This document shows, one piece after another, positions 17,430-32,801 of a stretch of 64,000 nt of DNA. The DNA lies in contig CAJJAX010000030.1 in the NCBI GenBank assembly GCA_905182155.1, positions 21,206-85,205 on the forward strand, in the 5' to 3' direction. A program made the position numbers and the translations under genes. The notes under the pieces were generated by a model, which did not search any database, was not told the origin of the DNA, and worked only from the letters and a program-made list of their open reading frames with translations. Within the stretch, counting starts at the first letter, position 1. The number at the start of each line of letters is the position of its first letter. This stretch comes from an uncultured Pseudomonadales bacterium. Lineage in GTDB: Bacteria > Pseudomonadota > Gammaproteobacteria > Pseudomonadales > Azotimanducaceae.

Positions 17430-19799
17430 CTAAAAGATGTCCTGATATTGGGTTGCTTGGTCAACGGGCCCTGAGTTGTCAATCTGTTCTGGCGCGAATT
17501 CCACTCTGAAATACTCAAAGATGCCATTCGGATCCGACGGACCCGCGCGTTTGCCGGTCTCAGGGTCAATCTTTATTGAAACGATGCCGTCAGGAACCAC
17601 GATGGCATTGGTTGTGGCCGTCGGCAGTGCGGCTTTGGCAAATTCAATCCAGGTTTCGATCGGGGTTGTCGAGCCCCATTCGCGGTTGCCGACGGGCGCG
17701 TTACTGGAAAAGCCCACCCATGCTGTGGCTACCATGGCGTCTACATAACCAGAGAACCAAGCATCTTTTTGGTCATTGGTGGTGCCTGTTTTGCCCATCA
17801 GATCTTCCCGGCCAAGGGCTTTGAAGGCCTTTCTGCCCGTCCCCTTTTGGATGGTGTCTTTTAAGATGCTGTTCATAATAAAGGCGATTCTTGGGTCGAT
17901 GACCTGTTCATTAACGCGGGGCTCGCAAGGCGTTGTGCAGGGTTGCGCGTTCAGCGCTGGATGCTCGTCGGTATTGATCGAGGTGATCGATTCAATCAAA
18001 TAGTTAGATACTTTTTTACCACCATTCGCGAACATGGCATAACCGGTTGCGACCTCGAGTGGTGTTAAGGCAATGGTTCCACCACCGAAGGCGAGTTGGA
18101 CATTCCGCGGGAAGCCAGCGGTGTTGAACCCGAACCGTTTGACATAGTTAATGGCATTATCGGGCCCATAGTCGAGCAGCACTCTGAGTGACACTAAGTT
18201 GATGCTGCGGTAGAGCGCCTCTCGCAAGCGAATATTGCCCCTAAACTGGCTGCCGGAGTTTTTCGGGCGATATTGTTCTTCGAGCTCGCCGCCTGGCAGC
18301 ACGACAGGCGCATCATTATAAATTGAGGCCGCGGTCACGCCACTTTCCATTGCGCCCGCATAGAAAAAAGGTTTGAAGTTGGAGCCAGGTTGGCGTTTTG
18401 CTTGGGTGGCATGATTGAATTGATTTAAATTGAAATCATAGCCGCCGACCAGGGCGCTAATGCCGCCATCACTCGGGTCAACCGCGACAAAAGCGCCCTG
18501 GATCGAAGGCACCTGACCGAGTCGCCAGGTGACGCCGTCGGTCGAGTCAATTCGAATCAAGTCGCCAAGGCTGAGGAAGGCGCTTGGGGATTTGGGTTGG
18601 GGCCCCCGTTGGTTGACATTGATGTAAGGCCTTGCCCAGCGAAGTTCCGGCCAGGCGATGATAATTGTTTCGCCAGTTTTCGTCAGCACCGTAATACTGA
18701 CATCATTAATGCCGGCAACGATTGCAGGGTGTTGGTCGCCAATCGTTGGGACGTCGGTTAAGGTTTTAAGCCAGTAAGCGGGGTAGGCTGTTTGACCATT
18801 GGCCAAAAATGTTTTGGTGCCGGCAAGCGCCGCGGCTTCCGGGCCTCGGTAACCATGGCGCCGATCATATTCGTTGAGTTTTTTGATGAGGGCGCGCTCC
18901 GCGGCGTTTTGCATGCGGCTATCAATCGTTGCGGTGACTTCAAGACCTAAAGAGTAAGCCTTGCGACCAAAGGTTTCGATAATTTCACTTCGAATCAATT
19001 CGGCGGCGTACAACGCAGGGAGTTCAATCTGACGCTCAAATACTTTGGCCGTGATCGGCTCGCTTTGCGCTTTTCTCAACTGGGTTTGAGTGATCGAGCC
19101 CTGTTCGACCATGCGGTCCAAAATGAGATTACGTCGATCTAACGCCCGTTTGGGACCATTGATCGGGTTTCCCGCTTCTGGCGCCTTTGGAATTCCTGCC
19201 AGCATCGCCTTTTGCGCAAGCGAGAGCGCTGACACGGGTTTGCCATAGTAGGTTTGGGCGGCGGCCTGTATGCCGTAGGCGTGCTTTCCAAACGGAACGA
19301 TATTGAGATAGAGCGTGAGAATATCTTGCTTGGTTAACGCTTGCTCGAGCTTGATGGCGAGTAACATTTCCTTGAATTTGCGAATAAACCGGACTTCTGA
19401 GGCGCCGGACACGTTTTTGACAACCTGCATCGTAATGGTTGATGCGCCAGTTTTGATATCCCCAGCATTGGCCAGGAGTTGCCAGGTGGCATTCGCAACG
19501 GTGATGAGGTCAATACCGCTGTGCTCAAAAAACCGTTTGTCTTCGGTGTCCAGCAGCGCATTGATAAAGTCTCTCGGGATTTGGTCAAAGGTGATTGGGA
19601 TCAGGCGCTCGCCATATTCCTGTATGAGCTTACCGTCTTGGCTGATAATTTTAAGGGGGGCTTTTAGGTCAACCTCGGTGAAGGTTGAAATATCAGGAAC
19701 CTGAGGGTTCAGATACAGGTAGGCGGCGGACAGGCCCATGCCCAATGCGCTGAGAGCCATGCCGGTGACGAAGAGAGTCGAAATTAAAAAGCGTTTCAT
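17430..19799 (-). CDS. mrcA: Penicillin-binding protein 1A, bifunctional glycosyltransferase/transpeptidase
   Basis: Polymerises and cross-links peptidoglycan in the periplasm, anchored by one N-terminal membrane helix (LISTLFVTGMALSALGMGL). The 789 residues are close to the family length. The glycosyltransferase domain has EDKRFFEHSGID and GASTITMQ; an OB-like insert lies between the domains (RGPQPKSPSAFLSLGDLIRI). The transpeptidase motifs are SxxK in QPGSNFKPF, SxN in YRSINL and KTGTTND. It lies upstream of and divergent from pilMNOPQ, the standard arrangement in gammaproteobacteria. Confidence 0.95.
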   Translation of the reverse strand: MKRFLISTLFVTGMALSALGMGLSAAYLYLNPQVPDISTFTEVDLKAPLKIISQDGKLIQEYGERLIPITFDQIPRDFINALLDTEDKRFFEHSGIDLITVANATWQLLANAGDIKTGASTITMQVVKNVSGASEVRFIRKFKEMLLAIKLEQALTKQDILTLYLNIVPFGKHAYGIQAAAQTYYGKPVSALSLAQKAMLAGIPKAPEAGNPINGPKRALDRRNLILDRMVEQGSITQTQLRKAQSEPITAKVFERQIELPALYAAELIRSEIIETFGRKAYSLGLEVTATIDSRMQNAAERALIKKLNEYDRRHGYRGPEAAALAGTKTFLANGQTAYPAYWLKTLTDVPTIGDQHPAIVAGINDVSITVLTKTGETIIIAWPELRWARPYINVNQRGPQPKSPSAFLSLGDLIRIDSTDGVTWRLGQVPSIQGAFVAVDPSDGGISALVGGYDFNLNQFNHATQAKRQPGSNFKPFFYAGAMESGVTAASIYNDAPVVLPGGELEEQYRPKNSGSQFRGNIRLREALYRSINLVSLRVLLDYGPDNAINYVKRFGFNTAGFPRNVQLAFGGGTIALTPLEVATGYAMFANGGKKVSNYLIESITSINTDEHPALNAQPCTTPCEPRVNEQVIDPRIAFIMNSILKDTIQKGTGRKAFKALGREDLMGKTGTTNDQKDAWFSGYVDAMVATAWVGFSSNAPVGNREWGSTTPIETWIEFAKAALPTATTNAIVVPDGIVSIKIDPETGKRAGPSDPNGIFEYFRVEFAPEQIDNSGPVDQATQYQDIF

Positions 19800-19995
19800 G
19801 GCGTTTTGATGATCAAAGGTTGAGACCTAAGGGCTTGTGATGGATCAATTAGCGTCTTAAAGTCACTGAAAGCAATCATAATTATGACCGGCTAGCGCCA
19901 GCGAGTATAGTTTATTTGGGTCTTTTAAGTGATACTGGGTAACCGCTCATCGTTTACAACAGTTAAAGCACGGTGATTATCGTTCAGGAAAAACA

Positions 19996-21069
19996 ATGTT
20001 GAAACTCTTTGGGAGCCGCAAGCCCGGTTTGGTGGGCATAGATATCAGCGCCTCAGCGATCAAACTGCTTGAGCTTAGCCGCGATGATGAAGGGTGGGTC
20101 GTTGAAAGCTATGGGGCCGAGCCGTTGCCTGAAAATACGGTGGTTGAGCAAAATATTGTTGATATTGATGCGGTCGCTGAGGCGATCAAGCGGTTGCAAT
20201 CATCAACCAAATTCAAGGCGAAGTTAGCCGCCGTCGCAGTGGCCGGCTCTGCTGTGATTACCAAAATCATCGAGGTGCCGGCGTCTTTAAAAGAAAATCA
20301 AATCGAAGAACAACTGCTCATGGATGCGGATCAATATATCCCGTATCCGCTCGATGAGGTTGCCTTGGACTTCCAAGTATTAGAACCCACCGCGCGATCT
20401 GAAGGCATGGTCGATGTAATGATTGCTGCCTGCCGGCAAGAGCATATTGAGTCCCGACAAGCCGCAGTTGAGCTGTCAGGCTTAATCCCGGAGGTGATCG
20501 ACATTGAAGCCCACTGCGTGCAGCGCGCCATTGCCTTAGACTTAGAGTTGTTTACGCGGGATCCGACGTTGGGTGTGCCGGATGTTTTGGCGATTCTTGA
20601 TATTGGCGCGGATATGACCACGCTGTCAGTGGTGTCCGGTACCCAGGTGCTGTATACCCGGGAACAAAGCTTTGGCGGCAAGCAGCTAACCGATGACATT
20701 CAGCGAAAATATGATCTGACTGCCGCTGAGGCAGGAAAAGCCAAGAAGTTTGGTGGATTGCCGGATGACTATGAAGAGACCGTGCTGAATCCTTTTAAAG
20801 AGGCGCTGTTGCAACAGGTTATGCGGTCTTTGCAATTTTTTTATTCCGGGACAACTTATAATGATGTTGATCGAATCGTCCTTGCGGGTGGAACCGCGAA
20901 TCTAGCGGGCCTGGATGCGCTGATCGAGGCGCGATTGGGTACGCCCTGCAGTGTTGCAAACCCATTTGATAATATGAGGATCAGCGACCATGTGGATGCG
21001 GATCGATTGATTAAAGATGCGCCGTCGATGATGATTGCGTGTGGTTTAGCCATGCGAAACTTCGATTGA
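19996..21069 (+). CDS. pilM: Type IV pilus assembly protein PilM
   Basis: Actin-like cytoplasmic ATP-binding protein that recruits PilN to the inner-membrane pilus platform. The 357 residues match the family: N-terminal GLVGIDISASAIKLLEL, LLMDADQYIPYPLDEVALDF, the second phosphate loop LDIGADMTTLSVV and the late VLAGGTANLAGL. It is first of the operon; the 196-base gap to mrcA should hold its promoter, but I see no convincing one. Confidence 0.95.
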   Translation: MLKLFGSRKPGLVGIDISASAIKLLELSRDDEGWVVESYGAEPLPENTVVEQNIVDIDAVAEAIKRLQSSTKFKAKLAAVAVAGSAVITKIIEVPASLKENQIEEQLLMDADQYIPYPLDEVALDFQVLEPTARSEGMVDVMIAACRQEHIESRQAAVELSGLIPEVIDIEAHCVQRAIALDLELFTRDPTLGVPDVLAILDIGADMTTLSVVSGTQVLYTREQSFGGKQLTDDIQRKYDLTAAEAGKAKKFGGLPDDYEETVLNPFKEALLQQVMRSLQFFYSGTTYNDVDRIVLAGGTANLAGLDALIEARLGTPCSVANPFDNMRISDHVDADRLIKDAPSMMIACGLAMRNFD

Positions 21070-21121
21070 ATAAGAAGTATTGAATAAGACGTATTGAATG
21101 AGACGTATTGATTGAGTTGAA
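21066..21121. repeat. 14-bp tandem repeat x4 between pilM and pilN
   Basis: Units TTGAATAAGAMGTA begin at 21066, 21080, 21094 and 21108, the last more diverged. The first overlaps the pilM stop codon. The repeat fills most of the pilM-pilN spacer, which is usually only a few bases or an overlap in this operon, so it has stretched the gap. Confidence 0.88.
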
Positions 21122-21175
21122 CGGTTTGGTTGAAATGGTTAAACAGCCGGCAGACGCCCGGTATTGGACGAATTC

Positions 21176-21745
21176 ATGGTGAATTTGAAAATTAATTTGT
21201 TGCCTTGGCGCCAGAAGCGGCGCGATCGGTTGCAGCGGGAATTCCTGAACGGTCTGGCGGCGGCGGGGCTGATCGCTGTATTGCTACTAGTTGGTGCTTG
21301 GCGAGTGTACGAGTCAGAAATCGATGGCCAGAAAGCCCGGGTTGCCTTTATCGTGTCGGAAATCGAAGGCCTTGATGCGCGGATTGCAGAAATCAGAACG
21401 TTGCAGAAAAAACGCAAAGAATTATTAGATCGCATGCGGGTGATTCAAGAACTGCAAGGCAATCGGCCGGTCAGCGTGCGATTGTTTGATGAATTAGCGC
21501 GGCAGCTGACAAACAATGTGTTTTTTGAGCGACTGACCTTGCGAGGCGGCAACATCGATGTTTCGGGCGTTGCCGAAGACAATAGCCGGATCTCGGAGCA
21601 GCTTCGAGCCTTCGACGGTTCCTTATGGTTTAAGGGTGGCAATGTTACCAGCATTAACGCCTTTCCCCAGGCGGGCCCTGAGGCCAGCCGGTTTGAGCTT
21701 TCGGTTGAAGTCAGCGCGCCGAGTGCTGGCGCGGAGGGAAGCTGA
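21176..21745 (+). CDS. pilN: Type IV pilus assembly protein PilN
   Basis: Bitopic inner-membrane protein that binds PilM with its N-terminus and pairs with PilO in the periplasm. The start MVNLKINLLPWRQKRRDRLQ contains the conserved INLLPWR motif that inserts into PilM. One membrane helix (AAAGLIAVLLLVGAWRVY), a coiled coil (about residues 55-95) and a ferredoxin-like domain follow. I use the ATG at 21176, which puts INLLPWR at the usual place. Confidence 0.93.
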   Translation: MVNLKINLLPWRQKRRDRLQREFLNGLAAAGLIAVLLLVGAWRVYESEIDGQKARVAFIVSEIEGLDARIAEIRTLQKKRKELLDRMRVIQELQGNRPVSVRLFDELARQLTNNVFFERLTLRGGNIDVSGVAEDNSRISEQLRAFDGSLWFKGGNVTSINAFPQAGPEASRFELSVEVSAPSAGAEGS

Positions 21746-22389
21746 TGGCGCTAAAAGATATCATGGAAAAGCTCAATAATATCAACTTGAGCGAAATTGA
21801 TCTGAGCGAATTGGATGTTAACAGCGCCGGGCTTTGGCCTGCGCCGATTAAGGTGATTGCGGGTCTGGTGTTATTCTGCCTGCTGCTCGGGCTAGGCTAT
21901 TTCCTGATGGTGACGGACCTGCAAAAGGAGCTTGCCAGTGCGAGCAAAGAAGAGGTTAGCCTGAAAACGAGTTATCGTGAAAAATACCGCCAAGCAGCAA
22001 ACTTGGAAGGGTATCGGTTGCAGGGTAAGGAAATGGAGGCCAACTTTCAGAAGATCCTGAGTCAGTTACCGCTGGATACGGAAATTCCTGGTTTGATTGA
22101 GGATATCTCAGAGGTTGGCTCGAAAAATGGTTTGGTGTTCAACAAGATTGATCTGCAGCCTGAGAAAGTTCTTGAGTACTACGTTGAAAAGCCCATTCGA
22201 ATGGAAGTAATTGGGGGCTACCATGATTTAGGGGCTTTTGTGAGTGATGTCGCCGATTTGCCCAGGATCGTTACCCTGCATGACTTTGAGATCACGCCTC
22301 AGGGCAGTGGCGGTGCTGATCGGGGTAAGCTCTTAAAAATGGGCATTACCGCCAAGACCTATCGGTATAAAGACGGAGCCTCGAAGTGA
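21745..22389 (+). CDS. pilO: Type IV pilus assembly protein PilO
   Basis: Partner of PilN in the inner-membrane alignment complex. The 214 residues show a short cytoplasmic region, one membrane helix (VIAGLVLFCLLLGLGYFLMV), a coiled coil (LQKELASASKEEVSLKTSYR) and a C-terminal ferredoxin-like domain with GGYHDLGAFVSDVADLPRIV. The ATG overlaps the last base of pilN (TGATG), so they are translationally coupled. Confidence 0.93.
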   Translation: MALKDIMEKLNNINLSEIDLSELDVNSAGLWPAPIKVIAGLVLFCLLLGLGYFLMVTDLQKELASASKEEVSLKTSYREKYRQAANLEGYRLQGKEMEANFQKILSQLPLDTEIPGLIEDISEVGSKNGLVFNKIDLQPEKVLEYYVEKPIRMEVIGGYHDLGAFVSDVADLPRIVTLHDFEITPQGSGGADRGKLLKMGITAKTYRYKDGASK

Positions 22390-22937
22390 ACGCTCGAGCA
22401 GGCGGCAGTCGTCGAAGTTTAGCGTTGGGCTTAATGCTTGTTTTGCTGGCCGGTTGTTCTGGTAGCAATGAGTTCTCCGATTTGCGCACCTTTTTCGATG
22501 AAGTGGCCGGCGAACCAACGGGGCGGGTGCAACCACTTCCCGAATTCAAGCCGTATGAGTCGTTCAAATATGGTGCTGCGAATCTCCGGAGCCCCTTTCA
22601 AGCCCCCTTGGTCATCGCAAGCCGGACAAACAAGCCGGCACCCGGATCGATTCGACCGCCTGCAAACCATGTGAAAAGCTATTTGGAGGAGATGAATTTG
22701 GCCACCTTGCAAATGGTGGGTTCGCTCGAGCTTCGTGGGCAGTATTACGGGCTCATTAAAGATGGCGAGGGCGTTGTGCATCAAGTTGGCGTGGGTGCTT
22801 ATTTGGGTACCCAGTGGGGCAAGATTGAAAAAATTGAAGAGACTCGATTAGAGCTGGTGGAAGTTGTCAGTAACGGCGGCGGAGGCTGGTTGTTAAGGCC
22901 GAGAACAATCGAACTCCTCGGGACTTCAGAAGGCTAA
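22386..22937 (+). CDS. pilP: Type IV pilus lipoprotein PilP
   Basis: Inner-membrane lipoprotein that links PilNO to the PilQ secretin. The start is GTG, overlapping the pilO stop (GTGA). The signal peptide ends in the lipobox VLLAGC. The disordered linker carries KPYESFKYGAANLRSPFQAP, the region that binds PilNO, and the C-terminal beta-domain contains MVGSLELRGQYYGLIKD and GAYLGTQWGKIEKI. Confidence 0.93.
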   Translation: MNARAGGSRRSLALGLMLVLLAGCSGSNEFSDLRTFFDEVAGEPTGRVQPLPEFKPYESFKYGAANLRSPFQAPLVIASRTNKPAPGSIRPPANHVKSYLEEMNLATLQMVGSLELRGQYYGLIKDGEGVVHQVGVGAYLGTQWGKIEKIEETRLELVEVVSNGGGGWLLRPRTIELLGTSEG

Positions 22938-22953
22938 CGCGGTAAGGATTCTT

Positions 22954-25046
22954 ATGAACAACAAGATGATGTCAAAGCAACGAACGCTTATAGCGGGTAT
23001 TGTGTTGACGATGCTCTATTTTATATCGGCAAGCGCCTTGGCCATTGAACTCCAAGACGTCACGTTTTCAATGGCTAGCGGAGACCGGACTGACATTACC
23101 TTAACCTTTGATGAGGTGCCGCCAGAGCCCACGGGTTATGCGATTGCCGAGCCGGCAAGGATCTCCCTCGACTTGGTCGGGGTCAGTAGTGGTCTTGCAA
23201 GCAAGTATCACGCCCTGGGTGCGGGCAATGCTCGAAACATGACCGTTTTAGAGACCCAAGATCGAACTCGAATCATTATCGCGCTATCTGAATTGGTGGG
23301 CTATAGCACGCAAGTGCGCGGTCGAACGCTGCAAGTCTCGGTCGGCCGAGACTTGGACGCAACCGCTCGGACAACCAGCGGCGCGGCCGCCATGCCCGGA
23401 AATCAGCCGCGCTCAAATGTCGATGATGTCGATTTTAAGCGGGGCTCAGAAGGCGAAGGGCGCGTTATTATCACCCTCAGCGAACCCAATATCGCGGTTG
23501 ATCTTGATCAGGTTGGCGGTCGCATCGTGTTGACGATGCCGGACACCACTTTAACGCCTTCCCTTGAGCAACAACTCGATGTGACAGATTTCGCCACCCC
23601 GATCGATCGCATTGAGGTTTATCAGCAGGGTGATCAAGCGGTGATTGAAGTGGTGCGACGACAGGGGAATTTGATTACCTGGCGTATCAGTCGGATCAGG
23701 CGTTTATTCTTGAGGTGAAGCCGGTTCTCCAAAAAGGAGGCAGAGCGACGTAAGAACGAATTTACCTATGTAGGCGAAAGGATATCGCTGAACTTTCAGG
23801 ATATTGAAGTGCGTGCTGTACTCCAGCTCATTGCCGATTTCACCGAGTTAAACCTGGTGGCCAGTGATACGGTGTCTGGGGCGATCACCCTGCGACTCAA
23901 GGAGGTTCCTTGGGATCAGGCCTTGGACATTGTCCTGAAAACCAAGGGGTTGGATAAGCGGGTGCAAGGCAACGTGCTGTTGGTCGCGCCGGCGGCTGAA
24001 TTGGCCGATCAGGAACGCACCCAGCTTGAGAACCAACAGGAGATTGCGGAGCTTGCGCCGCTGCGAACCGAACTCATTAAGGTGAAGTACGCCAATGCCT
24101 CAGACATTGTTGCGTTATTTTCCAGCCAGGGTGATACCAGTGGCTCGGGTGAAGGCTCGGGTGGCGGCTCTGCTGGGATCGTGTCCGATCGTGGCTCGAT
24201 TCTTGTTGATGATCGAACCAATGCGATTATCGTGACCGAAACACCCAGTCGGATCACGCCAGCTGAGAATCTTGTTGAATCAATTGGATATCCCAGTCAG
24301 GCAAGTCATGATCGAAGCTAGAATTGTGAAAGCCAGTGATAGTTTTAAAAGAGAAGCCGGAATCCGTTGGGGAACCGCGGGCAATATTTCCTGGGGTGAT
24401 AGCCCGAACGGAATTCAATACGGTAGTTCGATGGAGACCTTGGGCGGTGCTGCCTCTGAAAACCTCATCGTTGATTTGGGTACGGGCTCGGGTAAGACCG
24501 GGGGATTGCGTTTGGTTTGGTAAATAATGATTTGTTGTTGGATTTGGAGCTTCAGCTCTTTGAAAGCGAGGGAATGGGGGAGACGGTTTCAAGGCCAACC
24601 ATTATTACATCAGATAAAAGCTCAACAGTCAATTCGGGAGCCAGATCCCTTATCAATCCGACACGGGTGGGGGGGCTACATCGACGGCCTTTATTAATGC
24701 TACCGTTGGCCTGACGGTCACGCCTCAAATCACCGCGGATGATCGGATCATATTGGAACTGGATGTGACCAACAATTCCCGGGGAGATCCCACGCCAGGG
24801 GGCCCGCCCGCCATAGATATTGAAAGCATTCAAACCAAAGTCATTGTCAGCGATGGTGAAACCGTGGTGCTGGGTGGGTTGTATCAAACGAGAACCGATT
24901 TGATCCAGCTGAAGACGCCGGTTTTGGGTAACCTGCCGTTGGTTGGGCGGTTGTTTCGTAATTCAGCGCGAACAAAAGATAAAGATGAGCTTCTGATTTT
25001 TATTACGCCTAAGATTATTCGTGAATCTGGCGACCGCGTTCGATAA
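22954..25046 (+). CDS. pilQ: Type IV pilus secretin PilQ (several frameshifts)
   Basis: Outer-membrane secretin ring through which the pilus passes. The span of about 697 codons fits the family. An N-terminal signal peptide precedes an AMIN domain (DVTFSMASGDRTDITLTF and a second copy near GEGRVIITLSEP), then the STN/N0 domain (SLNFQDIEVRAVLQLIADF), an N1 domain (LIKVKYANASDIVALF with a glycine-serine loop), and the secretin core (QVMIEARIVKASDSFKREAG; VVLGGLYQTRTD; PVLGNLPLVGRLFRN; ELLIFITPKI). Breaks fall near 23695, 23735, 24280, 24515 and 24660. The other pil genes are intact, so either the sequence has errors or piliation is lost; errors seem likelier. Confidence 0.92.
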
Positions 25047-25060
25047 CCAGTCTGCATCCA

Positions 25061-25603
25061 ATGGAACTGCGTCAACACGCCAGTATCTTCCTTGTTGGGC
25101 CCATGGCCTCTGGAAAGACAACGCTTGGTAAATTACTGGCCAAGCGATTGGGCCTGCAATTCTTAGACACCGATCATGAGATTGAAAAAAAAACCGGGGT
25201 AAGTGTTCGCGTAATTTTCGAAATGGAGGGCGAGCCTGCCTTTCGGGACCGCGAGTCAAAGATCCTCGAGACACTTTCCCATCAGCCGAGCCTGGTGTTG
25301 GCGACGGGTGGGGGCGCAGTGCTGCGGCCAGAAAATAGGCAGATTTTAGCAACCCGGGGTCTCGTGATTTACCTTAAGCCGGATATTGAAACCCAGCTCA
25401 AACGAACTGCGGATGATCGTAAAAGGCCGCTGCTCCAAAACGTTGATCGCCGCGCCTTCTTTCAGGCGTTGCAGCGGACCCGGGACCCGCTCTATCAGGA
25501 AGTTGCTGATGTGACGGTATCGGTTGATAACCGACCAGGAAAGAAAATGATCGAGGTTATGCTTTCAATGCTTCAACGCCAAGAATGGATTACAGAAGAA
25601 TGA
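25061..25603 (+). CDS. aroK: Shikimate kinase
   Basis: Fifth step of the shikimate pathway: phosphorylates shikimate. The 180 residues hold the Walker A FLVGPMASGKTTLGK, shikimate-binding DTDHEIEKKTG and FRDRESKIL, the GGGAV loop and the lid DDRKRPLL. The start follows pilQ by 14 bases, and the stop overlaps the aroB start (ATGA), the common pilQ-aroK-aroB order. Confidence 0.95.
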   Translation: MELRQHASIFLVGPMASGKTTLGKLLAKRLGLQFLDTDHEIEKKTGVSVRVIFEMEGEPAFRDRESKILETLSHQPSLVLATGGGAVLRPENRQILATRGLVIYLKPDIETQLKRTADDRKRPLLQNVDRRAFFQALQRTRDPLYQEVADVTVSVDNRPGKKMIEVMLSMLQRQEWITEE

Positions 25604-26697
25604 AATCGATTACGGTTGAGCTTGCAGATCGCAGTTACCCGATCGTGTTTTGCCCAGGTTTGATTACTGGGACCACCGGGGCGGGTCAAGACGTGCTGGC
25701 GGTGGCGGCGGGCGAATCGGTCTTTGTGGTGAGTAATGAAACGGTTGCCGGGTTATATCTAGAGCCGCTCAAAAAGCATTTCGGCGATCGAATGCTTGGC
25801 GCCTACATCATGCCGGATGGCGAGGCCCATAAGACGCTGGATCAGATCAATGCCATTATCGGGGCGCTATTGGCTGGCGGACATACCCGTGAGACAACCC
25901 TTATTGCGCTTGGTGGCGGGGTTGTTGGCGATGTCACTGGGTTTGCAGCAGCAGTCTATCAACGCGGGGTTCCAGTGATTCAGGTGCCAACCACGCTTTT
26001 GGCTCAGGTTGACTCCTCCGTGGGCGGTAAAACCGCAGTGAATCATCCTTTGGGCAAAAATATGATTGGGGCCTTTCATCAACCCAAGATGGTCGTGATG
26101 GATGTTGAAACGTTAAAGACGTTAAGTGACCGCGAATTTTCGGCTGGACTTGCGGAAATTGTAAAGCATGCAGCACTTGCGGATTGGGAATACTTTCAAT
26201 GGCTTGAGGCGAATCAGGCCCCCATCATGGACCGAGATAGCGCGTGCTTAATGGCGATGATCGAGTGGAGTTGTCGTATTAAAGCCGCCATCGTCGCCGA
26301 GGATGAGACCGAGCAGGGCAAGCGAGCGCTCCTGAATTTGGGTCATACCTTTGGGCATGCCATAGAAACGCTATCGGGTTATGGGGTGGTGCTCCATGGT
26401 GAGGCGGTTGCCATTGGGCTGATGATGGCGGCGGATTATTCGGTGCGCTCAAAAGCTTTGATTGAATCCGCCCCGGAGCAATTAAAACAGTTACTTACAG
26501 CGTTCGCGCTGCCAATACTGCCGCCAAAGGGTTTGAAGAAAACGGCTTTTCTGCAAGCGATGGGCCGCGATAAAAAAGCAACGTCTGCGGGCTTGCGCTT
26601 GGTGATGCTGCGGGACCTGGGACGGGCTGAAGTGACCAGCCAGATTGATGAAGCAGCCCTCGAGCAGACCTTGGATCGCTTTCTTACAGACCGGTAG
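25600..26697 (+). CDS. aroB: 3-dehydroquinate synthase
   Basis: Second step of the shikimate pathway; NAD- and metal-dependent. About 365 residues. Visible motifs are LGGGVVGDVTGFAAAVYQRG and PTTLLAQVDSSVGGKTAVNH (NAD and substrate binding), the metal ligands in GLAEIVKHAAL, LNLGHTFGHAIE and LHGEAVAIG. The start is the ATG at 25600, coupled to aroK; the frame is open five codons further upstream but inside aroK. Confidence 0.95.
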   Translation: MKSITVELADRSYPIVFCPGLITGTTGAGQDVLAVAAGESVFVVSNETVAGLYLEPLKKHFGDRMLGAYIMPDGEAHKTLDQINAIIGALLAGGHTRETTLIALGGGVVGDVTGFAAAVYQRGVPVIQVPTTLLAQVDSSVGGKTAVNHPLGKNMIGAFHQPKMVVMDVETLKTLSDREFSAGLAEIVKHAALADWEYFQWLEANQAPIMDRDSACLMAMIEWSCRIKAAIVAEDETEQGKRALLNLGHTFGHAIETLSGYGVVLHGEAVAIGLMMAADYSVRSKALIESAPEQLKQLLTAFALPILPPKGLKKTAFLQAMGRDKKATSAGLRLVMLRDLGRAEVTSQIDEAALEQTLDRFLTDR

Positions 26698-26762
26698 ATC
26701 GATGACCCCAAGCGGTTTGTCGGGACGGCAGATGGTCATGCTGTCGGCTGATGACGGGCCCC

Positions 26763-28203
26763 TTACGGCAATTCGGTAGAGCCCATCAGATCGCGGTCAA
26801 TTTCTCTTGCCGCTTCTCGGCCTTCGTTAATCGCGCGCACAACCAGATCCTGTCCCCGTCGGCAGTCTGCTGCAGCATAAACCTTGGCAACGCTGGTTCT
26901 AAAGTTTTCTTTATCCGCAATGAAATTGCCCCTTGGATCGACGTCCATCGCAAGCGATTCGTTGAGGTAATGTTCGGGTTGTAAAAACCCCATGGACAAT
27001 AAAACCAGGTCCGCTTCCCAGGTTCTTTCTGAATCAGGGACCTCTTGAAGATTGTGATCCACATCAACGGTTACGACCCCTTTGAGGGTGCCGTCTGGGT
27101 GACGGAGAAAGGTTTTGCTGAGCACTGAGTATTGACGAGGATCGTCTCCGAACCGGGCCTCGCTTTCGGCATGACCGTAATCGACGCGAAAGATTTTCGG
27201 CCAAAGCGGCCAAGGATTATCCGCCCCCCGGGTTTGTGGGGGTTGCGGTAGGAGCTCAAAGTTGACGAGGCTTTTACACCCGTGTCGGAGTGAGGTGCCG
27301 AGGCAGTCGGTCCCGGTGTCGCCACCGCCAATCACAATAACGTGTTTATCCTTTGCTGAAATATAGTTGCCATCTTTGAGGTTTGAATCCAGCAGACTTT
27401 TGGTGTTTGCGGTCAAAAAAGCCATCGCAAGATGAACGCCGGGGCCATCGCGCCCGGGGATATTCAGGTCACGGGCAACGGTCGCGCCGGTCGCAAGTAA
27501 GACGGCATCAAAATTAGACACCAGCTCCGTAGGGCTAAGGGTTTTGCCGACATCCTGATTAACCAGGAATTCGATGCCTTCTTCTCTCATGATTTGCACC
27601 CGGCGCTCGATGAGGCTTTTCTCGAGTTTCATATTAGGGATGCCGTACATCAACAAGCCGCCAACCGAGTCGGTCGCGCTCATAAACTGTGACTTTGTGC
27701 CCGGCTGTGATTTAGCTGCGCTGCAGCGGACAGCCCGCACGGGCCAGAGCCGACAACGGCGACAGTTTTACCCGTACGGTGCCCGGCTGGTTCGGTGCTT
27801 CACCCAGCCTTCTTCAAAGCCTCGATCGATGATGGCCGCTTCTATATTTTTGATCGTGACGGCGGGCTCAGTTATGCCAAGCACGCAGGCACCTTCGCAG
27901 GGTGCCGGACATACGCGACCGGTAAATTCCGGAAAATTATTGGTTTTGTGCAGGCGGTCAAGAGCCTCCTTCCACCGTCCGTTGATAAACCAGGTCATTC
28001 CACTCCGGGAATGAAGTTATACACGGGACAGCCGTTGTTGCTTGACAGAAAGGCACGCCGCAGTCCATGCAGCGCGCGCCCTGTGTGCTCAGGTTGCGTC
28101 TTCGGGCTCGGTATAGATTTCTTTGAAATCGATAACACGCCAGAGCATCACGATAAGGCACCGTCTCGCGCTGTAATTCTTTAAATCCGGTTGCTTTTCC
28201 CAT
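26763..28203 (-). CDS. gltD: Glutamate synthase small subunit GltD (frameshifted in the 5' third)
   Basis: FAD- and NADPH-binding subunit that passes electrons to GltB for glutamate synthesis. The N-terminal [13 protein letters not shown] and [10 protein letters not shown] show the cysteines of the iron-sulfur domain; the middle reads [23 protein letters not shown]. The last 325 codons are intact and contain the NADPH fold ([18 protein letters not shown]) and the end motif [22 protein letters not shown]. Frames change near 28140, 27985 and 27750. Total about 480 residues, as in the family. It lies 13 bases after gltB and converges with aroB. Confidence 0.9.
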
Positions 28204-28216
28204 GATGTGAGTCTTC

Positions 28217-32801
<4,585 letters not shown>
